Of a stretch of DNA of 64,000 nucleotides, positions 1 to 20,242 are shown one piece after another. The stretch is from Corticium candelabrum. Its lineage: Eukaryota; Porifera; Homoscleromorpha; Homosclerophorida; Plakinidae. Position numbers and translations under genes: made by a program. How positions within the stretch are numbered: the first letter of the stretch is position 1; each line of letters begins with the position of its first letter. The stretch lies in NCBI RefSeq assembly GCF_963422355.1, contig NC_085100.1, forward strand, positions 1,169,710-1,233,709. Reading direction: 5' to 3'. Below the pieces are notes generated by a model that made no database searches, had not been told where the DNA came from, and worked only from the letters and a program-made list of their open reading frames with translations.

Positions 1-49
<49 letters not shown>
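1..49. repeat. (CA)n microsatellite
   Basis: Perfect CA dinucleotide run that begins at the window edge, so its full length is unknown. Confidence 0.95.
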
Positions 50-52
<3 letters not shown>

Positions 53-695
53 TTTATTACCAGTTGTAATCATATCAGTGTCGTTTAATTAAGCTAAAAC
101 TTTGAACATATACTGTAGTGTGGTCTAGTGAATTAATCATCAAATTTCTAAACTCCAATAAGCGCAGCACAGCTGTTGAGATAAGCATACGCTTAATTGC
201 CATGCAGCTCTAGGGGTCAGACAGTTTGTCTGGTTGAGGTTTTTGAAGTGACAGGATGATTGCAGCATTTCCGCTACATTATAGTGCCAGACATCTTCAT
301 TGTCATTAGAATTTCTTGGGGGAGTGGTCCAGGCATACCTAATGTCATGTCATAAGACACATGTAAGAAGAAATCTTGTATGAAAGATTGTTCGTGCTGT
401 TGGCCTTGAACCAATGAAGAAGCATTCAAGTGCTAAACCCTCAGCTGCTATCCAGTTGTTTCTTCTCTTGCTCATCAGTTTTACACCAGCTAGACTGTAA
501 TGCTTCTCAGTTTCCTGTGACTACATGTATCTGTGCATTGACTTTGTTTGCTATTTTCTTGCTCCACCCAACTACTTAGCAATTACTTCAGTGCACGTGA
601 TCATGTGAGCAAGTATTGATTTCAACGCAAACCCAGTGTTATGAGTGGTGGATTTTATGGCATAATCCGAGTGAGATGACTGTGTTTTATGAAAG
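50..695. other. Non-coding stretch upstream of the first recognised arrestin exon
   Basis: I see no convincing exon here. The N-terminal half of the alpha-arrestin gene that follows must lie in this stretch as exons I could not recognise, or to the left of the window. Confidence 0.4.
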
Positions 696-1166
696 GTGGT
701 TTTCCAATGGGCTGTTTTGCATATCCATTCCAGTACACCTTACCACAAAGTCTCCCTGGTAAGAATCTCTGCCGACTTATAAGTACATTTGTAAATAGTT
801 ATTTTGCATGATTATTCAGGCGTGTTCTCGAAAGAGGATAAGCAGCACGGCGAGGTGTGGAAAGCTGCGATCAAATACAGGGTCAAGGCAGAGGTAGACA
901 TTCCAGGAACAAAACATGATCTACAGGCAAGTGATGACATGTATAGTTATGTCAGCTCATGTCTTGCAACAGATTCAATGTGTTTTCGTTCTAATTAATA
1001 TATATGTGTTGCAATATGCTTTAGCTGCTATCATTCAGAGGCTATGGTACGTCATGTCGTTGGTCTAGATGAACAAACGTACCACTTGCAGTGAACCATA
1101 CATTTTACACTAGAGTCCATCCCATCTAGCTTCAACCCCAGAACCTACTTGTGCGAGGGCATTTTG

Positions 1167-1234
<68 letters not shown>

Positions 1235-3127
1235 CATGAACATAAAACCATCACTAGCATTGAATACATGACACACTGATGATTTAAAGTCAAAGAATTG
1301 GAGAATTTTTCTCGGTAGGGAAATGTTTCCGAAAGCTATTGATCAGTTTAGACTATTTATCAATAACGTTTACAGTTGTTACTGCTTCTGATAGCTAAAC
1401 GTTTCTAAACTACAGGTACTACCTCTAATCATGTTCTGACTGTTCATTGGTCAACTCATTGATGTACTAATTGATATACTGGAAATTGGCACGATGTCTA
1501 TCTTAGAAGAACGGCACTGCTGAGGGCTTTAAAATGATGTTAGTAGCATGTTGCGGTGACTTTCCTAATGCCAGTTATTGTAATTTTGGGTTGAAGGTGG
1601 GACGGACCATTTCAATATGTATGAAGTGTAGGTGTTTGTATTGTTGAGTATGGCATAGTCAGAATGTGAATAAGCATCCAAAGGCTGATGCATTTTCATG
1701 GGAAACAGTTGTGCGCATGCATGCATGCGCGCGCACACACACACACATACACACAAACACACACACACAGCACATATGACTATGAAAGTTGGACGAGAAG
1801 TGACAAACGATTAGCAAGAGTCATTTGTATTTGAATCAGAACTAAACTTTCATGATTTATGTTATTTCTTGCCGAGTTGTTAGTATGCAAACATACTGTA
1901 TCTCTACAGTACATATGTTATTGATGTAATCTGTAACAGTGAGACTGTCATGTGTGATGCAGGTGAAGCAGCCTCTCATCGTGTACAGCGAACTGCGGAA
2001 ACCCGTCGAGCCTGTGAGGTATGACAAACAGGGGACCGTCCGCACTTGCTGCTGCATCCCACGTGGTGATGTACTCGTCCAGGCAACGTTAGTGGTCACT
2101 CACATTCTAGTAGTATGTACGGTAATCCTCTTTTCTTGCCTTCAGGATGGACAAAAATTCCTACTTTGCGGGAGAGACAGCACAGATTCACGTCGACGTT
2201 GACAACCAGTCGGCTGTCGATATTGAAAACTTTGCAGTGAAGGTTTGTCGCTGATACATCGATGCCAATGCACTGCCTCTCAGTTTTCCATTGCAGCTCA
2301 TGCGTGTCATCACGTTAAAAGGGAAAGACGATGATCGAAATTACCACGACTCGTTGAAACTCATCGATACAGTGTGCGAGAACAAGTACGATGGATGCCC
2401 TGCTAATTCCAATAAATCAAGGTATTTGGCTTGGAAACACATTGGTCGAGCTGTTACAGATGTTAGACATTCTTGTTCTTGTCCATGCAGAGACGTTCCA
2501 CTGGAACTCTTCAGCAAGACAGGAAGCAGCCACAAAGAACTGCAGCCGACCACTGGTGGCAGTGTCGTTTCTGTAAGACTCGGTCTTGAGTGTTCACCCA
2601 CTCGAGTGGCCTGATTGTTGATTACAGTGCAGTTACCATGTCGATATTGAAATGCAAGTACCATGGGCTCCTGATATTGAAATCCATGCACCTGTACAGA
2701 TCTTAGCGCCAGTGAACGTTCAGGTAATGCAGTGAGAGTTGATTCAAGTTGGAGTAGAGCTAACTAACACTTTGCTGTTGACAAATTTCAGTGGCAGCAA
2801 TGGCAACCGCCGTCGTGGGTGTCTCAGTGCGTCCAGACTCAAGTTGTTGGCCCCTATGGAGTGGCACCTGAGGTGCTCGGTAAGACATTGCTGGTCTGCT
2901 GAAAACCCGTTGTCTATTAGACTAGAATTCTCTTCAGTGTTAGTAGTGTGAGTATCAGGTTTGTACGTTGGAATGAGCAAATGTGGTGTGTGTGTGTGTG
3001 TGTGTGTGTGTCCGTCCATCCATCCGTCCAGACCTCTGTGAACACAAACTCAATGTTCAAAGAGGCACATGGTTATTCTCATTTGTTTACAGCATCTCAG
3101 GCTTTTGCTGGAATTCCTGGTTTCTAA
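696..3127 (+). CDS. Alpha-arrestin (arrestin domain-containing protein), 5'-partial
   Basis: Arrestin-fold adaptors of the ARRDC type sit at plasma and endosomal membranes and recruit ubiquitin ligases to cargo. Exons read: about 696-758, 820-926, 1963-2087, 2146-2242, 2297-2421, 2491-2572, 2628-2723, 2792-2879 and 3093-3127 (stop TAA). Phases agree at every junction from exon 820 onward. The start of the first exon is approximate. The reading begins with FAYPFQYTLPQSLPGVF, the end of the arrestin N-lobe. A C-lobe follows: SYFAGETAQIHVDVDN, FAVKLMRVITLKGK, then two strands with the pattern YHVDIEMQVPWAPDIEIHAP. The end is short and Gln/Trp-rich, with no PPxY motif seen, so NEDD4 recruitment of the usual kind is not evident. 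The intron 927-1962 uses a GC donor (CAG|GCAAGT). The N-terminal exon or exons were not found. Which ARRDC subgroup it belongs to is not decidable here. Confidence 0.82.
1169..1233. repeat. (GT)n microsatellite in arrestin intron
   Basis: Perfect GT run of about 60 bp inside the 1036-bp GC-AG intron of the arrestin gene. Confidence 0.95.
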
Positions 3128-3762
3128 CGTCAATCCCGTCGTGGAGTGTCCCCCAAGAGTTTGCTGACTGATTAACTGTATTTCGTGTTCATAATTATCG
3201 GTAAGCAGCAGGTTCAAGTCAGGGTGTTCGCATTATATTGCTACGTGAAATGAATTAGGAAGCTGATACTAGTGATGATAAATCTTCATATTTTGGTGGC
3301 TCAGTGTGTTGTGCTGTGTTTATGATAAGCTTAATTAATTTCAGTTAGTGATACTTACTGCCATGGTGTGTGTGTGTGTGTGCACGCGCACGCGCATTCA
3401 AGCAAGCACAGGTACTACAAGGTCCAGAGATTCACCACATCTCATCAGGTTAACACCCCACATCATATGCCTTGTCACATTTCAGGTTCAGTTATAGTCG
3501 TGTCATCATACATACACAGACAAACAAACAGAGAGGCAGAAAGACATAGTTTACTTTCTTACAAGCAAGCAACCTGAACATCAGAAGATACACATGATGG
3601 ACAGATAGATAACAGACAAGTGCAAATCAAAGATATAAAAAGTCGACATATCATTGATAAACACAAATGCATCATTGCTAATTAAACACAAAATGCCTCC
3701 TCACAGAGGAGCATCTATCCATTTCCTACCACTGAAAGGACACAAGCTACTTAAGTACTTAC
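3128..3762. other. Convergent intergenic stretch
   Basis: Lies between the arrestin stop and the ELL stop, so it must hold both 3' UTRs. It contains a short (GT)n at about 3366-3383. Nothing else was recognised. Confidence 0.6.
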
Positions 3763-14334
<10,572 letters not shown>

Positions 14335-14459
14335 TCGCACTCACGCGCTTCCACGCCACAAACAAAATGAATGGTGACGCAGAGCATACGGGATATCGTC
14401 AGACAGTTGGTGGTCTCCTTTGGCGAATAATCGAGTATTTCTGTCACTTCCTGTCGGTC
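14335..14459. promoter_or_regulatory. Shared bidirectional promoter of ELL and DAGL1
   Basis: Only 125 bp separate the ELL start codon (-) from the family-aligned start of the first lipase gene (+). If the upstream in-frame ATG at 14367 is used instead, the gap is 32 bp. Both promoters and both 5' leaders must fit here or overlap the neighbour's coding exon. I saw no clear TATA box. Confidence 0.6.
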
Positions 14460-16520
14460 ATGGTGGCATTGGAGGTATGCGGCTGCCATTGGGCTGTGGG
14501 TAGCGACGATTTTGTCTACACGGGGCTTGTTGCGTTACTATTTCGCGGAGGATGGCTAATTGCGACGGCCGTTGTGCTGCAGCGTCATCTCAATGCGACG
14601 CCTAGAGTTTCCTGCGCGGTCTATAACCGCTCGACCGTGTTCGTCAGCGTTCTTCTCGCTGATTTGGTCGTACAGAGTGTGCTACAGTTGGTCGTGATAT
14701 GCGTGAGCGGCAGAGGCGGTATGAACAACACCCGACGTGACAGACTTGTGGGTGGGTTGATATCAATTCAGTTGTTGTTGTTTGTCGTCGAGACGGTGTG
14801 GGTTGTGGTGGGGTCTGTATGGGCATTTGGTAGAGACACGAGTTGTGATGAGTCTGTTGATAAAATTAGAGCTCTCCTCATAGTCGGCTACGTCTGGTTT
14901 GTTGTCTATGTTATCAAACAGCTGTGCAATGTCGATCCTATGGGCTGTTTGCATGGCCACATTCGCAGGAGGAGCGACACCAAAAGGGAGGAGAAGGAGG
15001 AGGAGGAGGAGGATGACATTGGATTGAGACAATCTTGGGATCGATGTTGTCGTGTTGTTTGCTGCCTTGCGGATTTGGGCGAAGCGAATCGAGGTGTCAT
15101 ACTCGATGTGTCTCGACTGTTCTCGACGGCCTTTGCTAGAACGGGAGTCAGTGGCAACATGGTCGCTACAGACTTTGCAGCAGCATTAGCTTTGATACAA
15201 TTGCGTCAAGAGCGAGAAGAAAGAGAATACTATACAACATGCAGGATTGATACAGGAGACAGACCGTACTCTGGTGTGCTTTCTGATCTCGAATATCCGT
15301 GTTCACCCTTGAGCGAGTTTGAATTAGATTCGGATTTGAGTGACTCTGAACAACGGGCAAGAATTATGGCATATAGAGACGCTTGCTATTATATGAAGTA
15401 TGCTTTGGCAGCTTATGGGTGGCCGTTGCTGACGTTAATGCATCTTGGAACCGGCCTGTGTCGTCTGGCTCCCAACTGTCGATGCTGTGCTTGCTGTAGA
15501 ATACATACGACTCCGAATGATAACTGTCTGGAATGCCACACATCGGCCATCCTGTGTCAGACCGGTCTAGCTCGTGATGATCTCATTGATGTGACATATC
15601 ACAACACGGTGTATAAACCACCATATTTTGTAGCCGTGGACAGAGAAAGACAAGCCATCGTTGTTTCAATCAGAGGAACGATGTCTATAAGTGATGCCTT
15701 GACTGACATAACTGCCGACCCAGTGCAACTTCCGGGCTCATCCCAGCCGTTGCACGCACACGGAGGAATATACAAAGCCGCATCCTTTGTCAAACGTCGA
15801 CTGGATGAAGGAGACACAAGCCCTCTACAGAAAGCATTTGAGCACGCAAAGAGAGTGGACCCACATGTAGAATACAACGTCGTTATAACAGGACATTCTC
15901 TGGGCGCAGGTACAGCCAGTATACTAGCTCTGCTATACGTCTTGGAGAATCGTTATCCTGATTTGGTCTGCTTTGCTTATTCGCCACCGGGCGGCCTACT
16001 CAGTATACCGGCCGTAGAACTGACGAAGAAATTTACGACATCCATTGTTCTAGGCAAAGACATGATCCCACGTCTTAGTCTGGAGAAAGCATACAAGCTA
16101 TTAGATGTTATGAAATGTGAAACAGAGAGCTGTCAGTCTCCTAAGTGGCTTATTCAATTGAAATGCTTCTGTGCTTGCTGTTGTAAACGTTGGCAACCGC
16201 GTAGCATGTTAGATGATACAGAAGATGATACAATAAGCAAACAATCAGATGAGCACACTGAAACAACTCATTTGACTGTGGCTTCTCGAGATAGTCACAC
16301 TCGGTCACTGTTTGAAATGGAGGGTCCGCCGTTGTATCTTCCAGGTTACGTAATCCATTTAGTCGAAGTGGTCAACTCGAAGGGTCGCACTTGTTACAGA
16401 GCATTCTGGACGGACTATCGTGGATTCCATACTTTACTAGTAGGAGCAGCAATGATACACGACCATCTGCCTCATCGCGTCAATGAGTGCCTTCAAGGCT
16501 TGCATCAACTTGTAGATTAG
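14460..16520 (+). CDS. sn1-specific diacylglycerol lipase, copy 1 (intronless)
   Basis: Cleaves sn-1 acyl chains from diacylglycerol to make 2-acylglycerols such as 2-arachidonoylglycerol, at the plasma membrane. The product is 686 aa from ATG 14460, close to mammalian DAGLB and to the two sister genes. The frame is open from an upstream ATG at 14367. I chose 14460 because MVALEVCGCHWAVGSDDF aligns end to end with the sister starts and with the family pattern M...W..GSDD. Four hydrophobic segments fill the first 160 residues. A Cys-rich stretch (RCCACCRIH) precedes the lipase core. The nucleophile is Ser480 in GHSLGAG, with Asp534 in GKDMIPRLS and His669 in HDHLPHR, so the triad is present. 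The Cys-rich stretch KCFCACCCKRW interrupts the C-terminal part. There are no introns, unlike vertebrate DAGL genes. Confidence 0.93.
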   Translation: MVALEVCGCHWAVGSDDFVYTGLVALLFRGGWLIATAVVLQRHLNATPRVSCAVYNRSTVFVSVLLADLVVQSVLQLVVICVSGRGGMNNTRRDRLVGGLISIQLLLFVVETVWVVVGSVWAFGRDTSCDESVDKIRALLIVGYVWFVVYVIKQLCNVDPMGCLHGHIRRRSDTKREEKEEEEEDDIGLRQSWDRCCRVVCCLADLGEANRGVILDVSRLFSTAFARTGVSGNMVATDFAAALALIQLRQEREEREYYTTCRIDTGDRPYSGVLSDLEYPCSPLSEFELDSDLSDSEQRARIMAYRDACYYMKYALAAYGWPLLTLMHLGTGLCRLAPNCRCCACCRIHTTPNDNCLECHTSAILCQTGLARDDLIDVTYHNTVYKPPYFVAVDRERQAIVVSIRGTMSISDALTDITADPVQLPGSSQPLHAHGGIYKAASFVKRRLDEGDTSPLQKAFEHAKRVDPHVEYNVVITGHSLGAGTASILALLYVLENRYPDLVCFAYSPPGGLLSIPAVELTKKFTTSIVLGKDMIPRLSLEKAYKLLDVMKCETESCQSPKWLIQLKCFCACCCKRWQPRSMLDDTEDDTISKQSDEHTETTHLTVASRDSHTRSLFEMEGPPLYLPGYVIHLVEVVNSKGRTCYRAFWTDYRGFHTLLVGAAMIHDHLPHRVNECLQGLHQLVD

Positions 16521-17829
16521 TTTAATATATTTGTACTGACTGTCAATTTTTTGATTGGGCAGGGTTTTGTATTTAGCTAGTTGCTTATAAATACATGTAC
16601 AGCAGGACAGACAGCAGCTATCTTCTGATGCTATTAAAGAATTATGTTGTGTAAGAAGGTGGCAAGATACTACAGTAATATTTGAATGTGTCTATCCCAC
16701 TCGTTTTTAAAGTGAGATAACATGATGAGGTACTGATTGCATCAATCAACTGCATATGCAGCAAGACATCCTACTGTAGTACAGAGAAACAGTTTTAGTA
16801 GCATTTGTCTTAGTATACATACATGTGTAGTATCTACTCTAGAACTGTGAGTGATCATCTTCTGTAACATGCATATGGCTTGTTGACTGCTATCATTCTA
16901 GATATCTTGTGCTTTAGACAATCTGCCAGATTGTTATATCCGTGCTTGCTAAAACAGATCTTTCCTTACATAATTAACTAAACAGCATAACAACATCTTA
17001 GGGTTGCTTGCTCTATCATTTGGTTGCTGATTCATAATGGAGTCTTGTCAGAACATAGACTTGAACTGCTGGTCCATTGCCAAGAAGTCTACTCTGTCAA
17101 CAAGTCAAACTTTTGGCCAAGCTTTAGATATATTACTAACATACACGAACAACTGTCTGTGAAACTACAGCTGATCATCTAGATATTTTGTCTATACTAG
17201 CCTTTTAATACTTGTTGTGGTACGTGTTTATCTGTAGTGTTTCGTCCATAGGGCGATTGTAAAGAAATGAATATCTATACTATATAAACAACAACACACT
17301 TTTAAATTTGCTTTAAATTAATTAATTAATTTTAACATAGATGTGGGAAACTTGCAAATCAAAATCAAGACTTGAAAGTACAGATTTAGTATTGTAGAGT
17401 ACAACTGTAGATGTCTCTGACACTTCATCATGAAAGCTAGTAGATATAGCAGAATGTTGAGTTACATTCAATGTAAAAACCTAAAATAGTAGAGCCTACA
17501 AAGAGAAAAATACCAGAAATAAAGCCAATACTAAAACTTCCTACGAAGCCATGGCCAGAATAAAAAATTCTCTCAATTTGTGCCCCTAAACGTATTTTAA
17601 TTAATCCTTTAGCCAGTCTTGTAAGAGTCCTAGTCGGAATCGGCGTTTCACGGTCTGAAAACTCCGTTGGACGTGTTACTCACGAAGGCGAGGCGCCTAC
17701 GGATACTGTACAACTAGTTTAATCCTTTATCCAGTAAGAGTGCGCGCGGCAAGTATGAAGGAGGAGACACCTAAAACCAAGAATGTTGACCCTGCCCATT
17801 GAATCCCGTATGTGCCAAAAGTGTGGAAA
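16521..17829. other. Intergenic spacer between lipase copies 1 and 2
   Basis: AT-rich sequence with no open frame I can support. It is much longer than the spacer between copies 2 and 3. Confidence 0.6.
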
Positions 17830-19923
17830 ATGCCAGTTTTGCACGCGTGTGGCTGCAACTGGTGCATTAGCAGCGACGACTTCGTCTTCTCTGGATTGTT
17901 TGCTTTGCTAATTCGCACCGGATGGTTCGTTGCATCAGCAGTGATTCTCAACAGCCACCTAGCATCCCCATGGGCACCAGATGCAACAACTTCCTCCCCA
18001 CCATCTGTCCTACCATCCGTAAATGCAACAACTCCGGATGTCCAACCAACACCATGTCAATGTGATGCACACCACGATCGCGCTACAATTTTTGTCTGTG
18101 GCTTGTTGGCCGATCTCTTTATGCAGTGCGTGCTGCAGCTTGTGCTGATCTACAAGAGTGGTCGAGGCAGAATGAACGACGCCTTGCGTGACGAGCAAGT
18201 GAGCAAGCTGATTGCATTACAACTGTTTTTATTTGCACTCGAAGTATGTTGGTCTATTGTCGGAACGGCGTGGATGTACGGGAGTTGGAGTTGCTGTCCA
18301 ACCAGCAACGAAATTAAAGGACTTAACATTTTCTGCTACGTTTGGATTTGCCTCTATTTGCTCCACATTGTTTGCAAACTTGACTTTGCAGGATGTTGCA
18401 GATTCCTTACCGTTCAATCAGATCCAGAATCTGCATTCGATGGTATCGATGGCCCTTACAGAGCTACACAACGATCCTGGGAGAGATGCTGTCGTGTCTT
18501 GTGTTGTCCTGCTGATGTCGGGAGTGCAAATCGAGGAGTAATCCTCGATGTTAGTCGTATGTTTGCGACTGCATTCCACAAGACAGGAATCAGTGGCAAC
18601 ATGGTGTTCACTGACTTGGCGGCTTCGATGGCTTTAGTGCAGCTTCGTCAAGAGCGAGAAGAGCGGGAGCATAACAGAGTGAATAGCATAGCAGCTGGGG
18701 ATAGGCCATATGCTGGGAAGCAAGGTGAATGGGACCATCCGTGTTCACCGATAGACTTCGACGATCCAGAGCAACAGACGAAGACTCAAGCATATGCAGA
18801 TTGTTGCTATTATATGAAGTATGCCCTGGCGGCTTATGGATGGCCTCTGTTGATGTTGATGCACATTGGGACCGGGTTGTGTCGCATGGTACCTGACTGC
18901 CGGTGCTGTGCTTGCTGCAGAACGCATCGTACTCCGGATGACGACTGTCTAGAATGTAACACTTCTGCAGTCCTCTACCAGACTGGTTTGAGCAGAGATG
19001 ATATTATTCACATTACTTGCCACAACAAAGCATACAGACCTCCGTTTTTTGTCTCTGTAGACAGGACGAAACGAGCCGTCGTTGTTTCTATTCGAGGGAC
19101 TTTGTCAATTAGTGACGCTCTAACAGACGTCACAGCAGAAGCGGTCAGTTTTGAACACACTGCAGGCACACTGCATGCTCACAGAGGAATTTTCAAAGCA
19201 GCAAAGTACGTCAAGACTCAAGTTGAACAACATAACTCGGGAGAATCGTGCATATTGGACAGAGCATTTGAATATGCGAAAGAAGTGGATCCCAATGGAG
19301 ATTACAAGTTGGTAGTAGTCGGTCATTCACTCGGCGGAGGCACGGCCAGTATTCTATCTCTTCTCTTTGTCTTAGAACGTAGTTACCCCGGTCTGCTTTG
19401 CTTTGCTTACTCACCACCTGGTGGTCTTCTTAGTCTACCTGCTGTGGAAATAACAAAGGAATTCACGACGTCGGTTGTTCTTGGAAAAGATCTGATACCA
19501 CGACTTAGTTTGGAAAAGACATATCAACTATTAAACAACATGATGGCTGAAACACAGAGGACGTTGTCCCCCAAATGGCTTATTCAATTGAAATGCTTCT
19601 GTGCTTGCTGCTGCCGCTGCCAAAGTTGCCAACGTGATGAAACGATAGAAAGAGAAAAGGAAAGTGAAGCACCACATGGTGACAATGCAAATGGAACGGG
19701 TTATTGTATGGCAGAAGGTAGGCTGGCGTGTCCTCCGTTATACACACCGGGCAATATCATCTACATCACAGCTTTTCCCGAGGATAAGAAGTCTTACCGA
19801 GCTTATTGGACTGACTACAAAGAATTTCACACAGTCTTTGTAGGAGCAGCAATGGTTGGAGACCACCTTGCACATAATGTGTACGATGCTTTGCAAGCTC
19901 TGAACCCTGATAAAGATGTGTGA
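17830..19923 (+). CDS. sn1-specific diacylglycerol lipase, copy 2 (intronless)
   Basis: Same enzyme family as its neighbours; 697 aa. The start is ATG 17830 (MPVLHACGCNWCISSDDF), which aligns with copies 1 and 3. The frame runs a few codons further upstream but only to a GTG. Four N-terminal membrane segments are visible. The loop between the first two is longer than in the sisters and rich in Thr, Ser and Pro with two Asn-x-Thr sites (NATTP twice), so it is probably luminal or extracellular and glycosylated. The Ser500 nucleophile lies in GHSLGGG, with Asp554 in GKDLIPRLS and His679 in GDHLAHN. A possible polyadenylation signal AATAAA is at about 20035. Divergence from copy 1 is spread along the gene, so this is not a very recent duplicate. 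Confidence 0.93.
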   Translation: MPVLHACGCNWCISSDDFVFSGLFALLIRTGWFVASAVILNSHLASPWAPDATTSSPPSVLPSVNATTPDVQPTPCQCDAHHDRATIFVCGLLADLFMQCVLQLVLIYKSGRGRMNDALRDEQVSKLIALQLFLFALEVCWSIVGTAWMYGSWSCCPTSNEIKGLNIFCYVWICLYLLHIVCKLDFAGCCRFLTVQSDPESAFDGIDGPYRATQRSWERCCRVLCCPADVGSANRGVILDVSRMFATAFHKTGISGNMVFTDLAASMALVQLRQEREEREHNRVNSIAAGDRPYAGKQGEWDHPCSPIDFDDPEQQTKTQAYADCCYYMKYALAAYGWPLLMLMHIGTGLCRMVPDCRCCACCRTHRTPDDDCLECNTSAVLYQTGLSRDDIIHITCHNKAYRPPFFVSVDRTKRAVVVSIRGTLSISDALTDVTAEAVSFEHTAGTLHAHRGIFKAAKYVKTQVEQHNSGESCILDRAFEYAKEVDPNGDYKLVVVGHSLGGGTASILSLLFVLERSYPGLLCFAYSPPGGLLSLPAVEITKEFTTSVVLGKDLIPRLSLEKTYQLLNNMMAETQRTLSPKWLIQLKCFCACCCRCQSCQRDETIEREKESEAPHGDNANGTGYCMAEGRLACPPLYTPGNIIYITAFPEDKKSYRAYWTDYKEFHTVFVGAAMVGDHLAHNVYDALQALNPDKDV

Positions 19924-20242
19924 CAAAGATAATCTTCTATTTGTGATATTAGTAGTGCATTTTCAAGGTTTCAATGTATACACACATTTTACAGGATTTT
20001 TTATTAATTAAGCTATACCTGGTAAGAATACATAAATAAAGTAGGATAATTTGCCTAAATAAATATCATTTTGAAAATGCATAAACTTACAAACATGGAG
20101 ATGACCGATTGTGGTGACAGTTTCAACATCTTCTGTCCAGAATGCAGCGACTCAACAGAGCCATATACTGTATACGGCTCTGCAACCGACTCAATGTGAC
20201 CTCGCATCGCAGACCGCACATGCCCGTGGCGGCGCAGCTAAA
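19924..20242. other. Short spacer between lipase copies 2 and 3
   Basis: Holds the copy 2 3' UTR with AATAAA near 20035 and the copy 3 leader. The copy 3 frame is open upstream to about 20111 but has no ATG that aligns with the family. Confidence 0.6.

Noticed and set aside
14367-14459. Extra 31 codons at the start of lipase copy 1
   Set aside because: In frame and with an ATG, but the sister genes and family begin at the position of 14460, and the extra part would fill most of the shared promoter with ELL. Not excluded.
20111-20242. Upstream extension of lipase copy 3 from a GTG
   Set aside because: No ATG and no match to the family; ATG 20243 aligns with the other copies.
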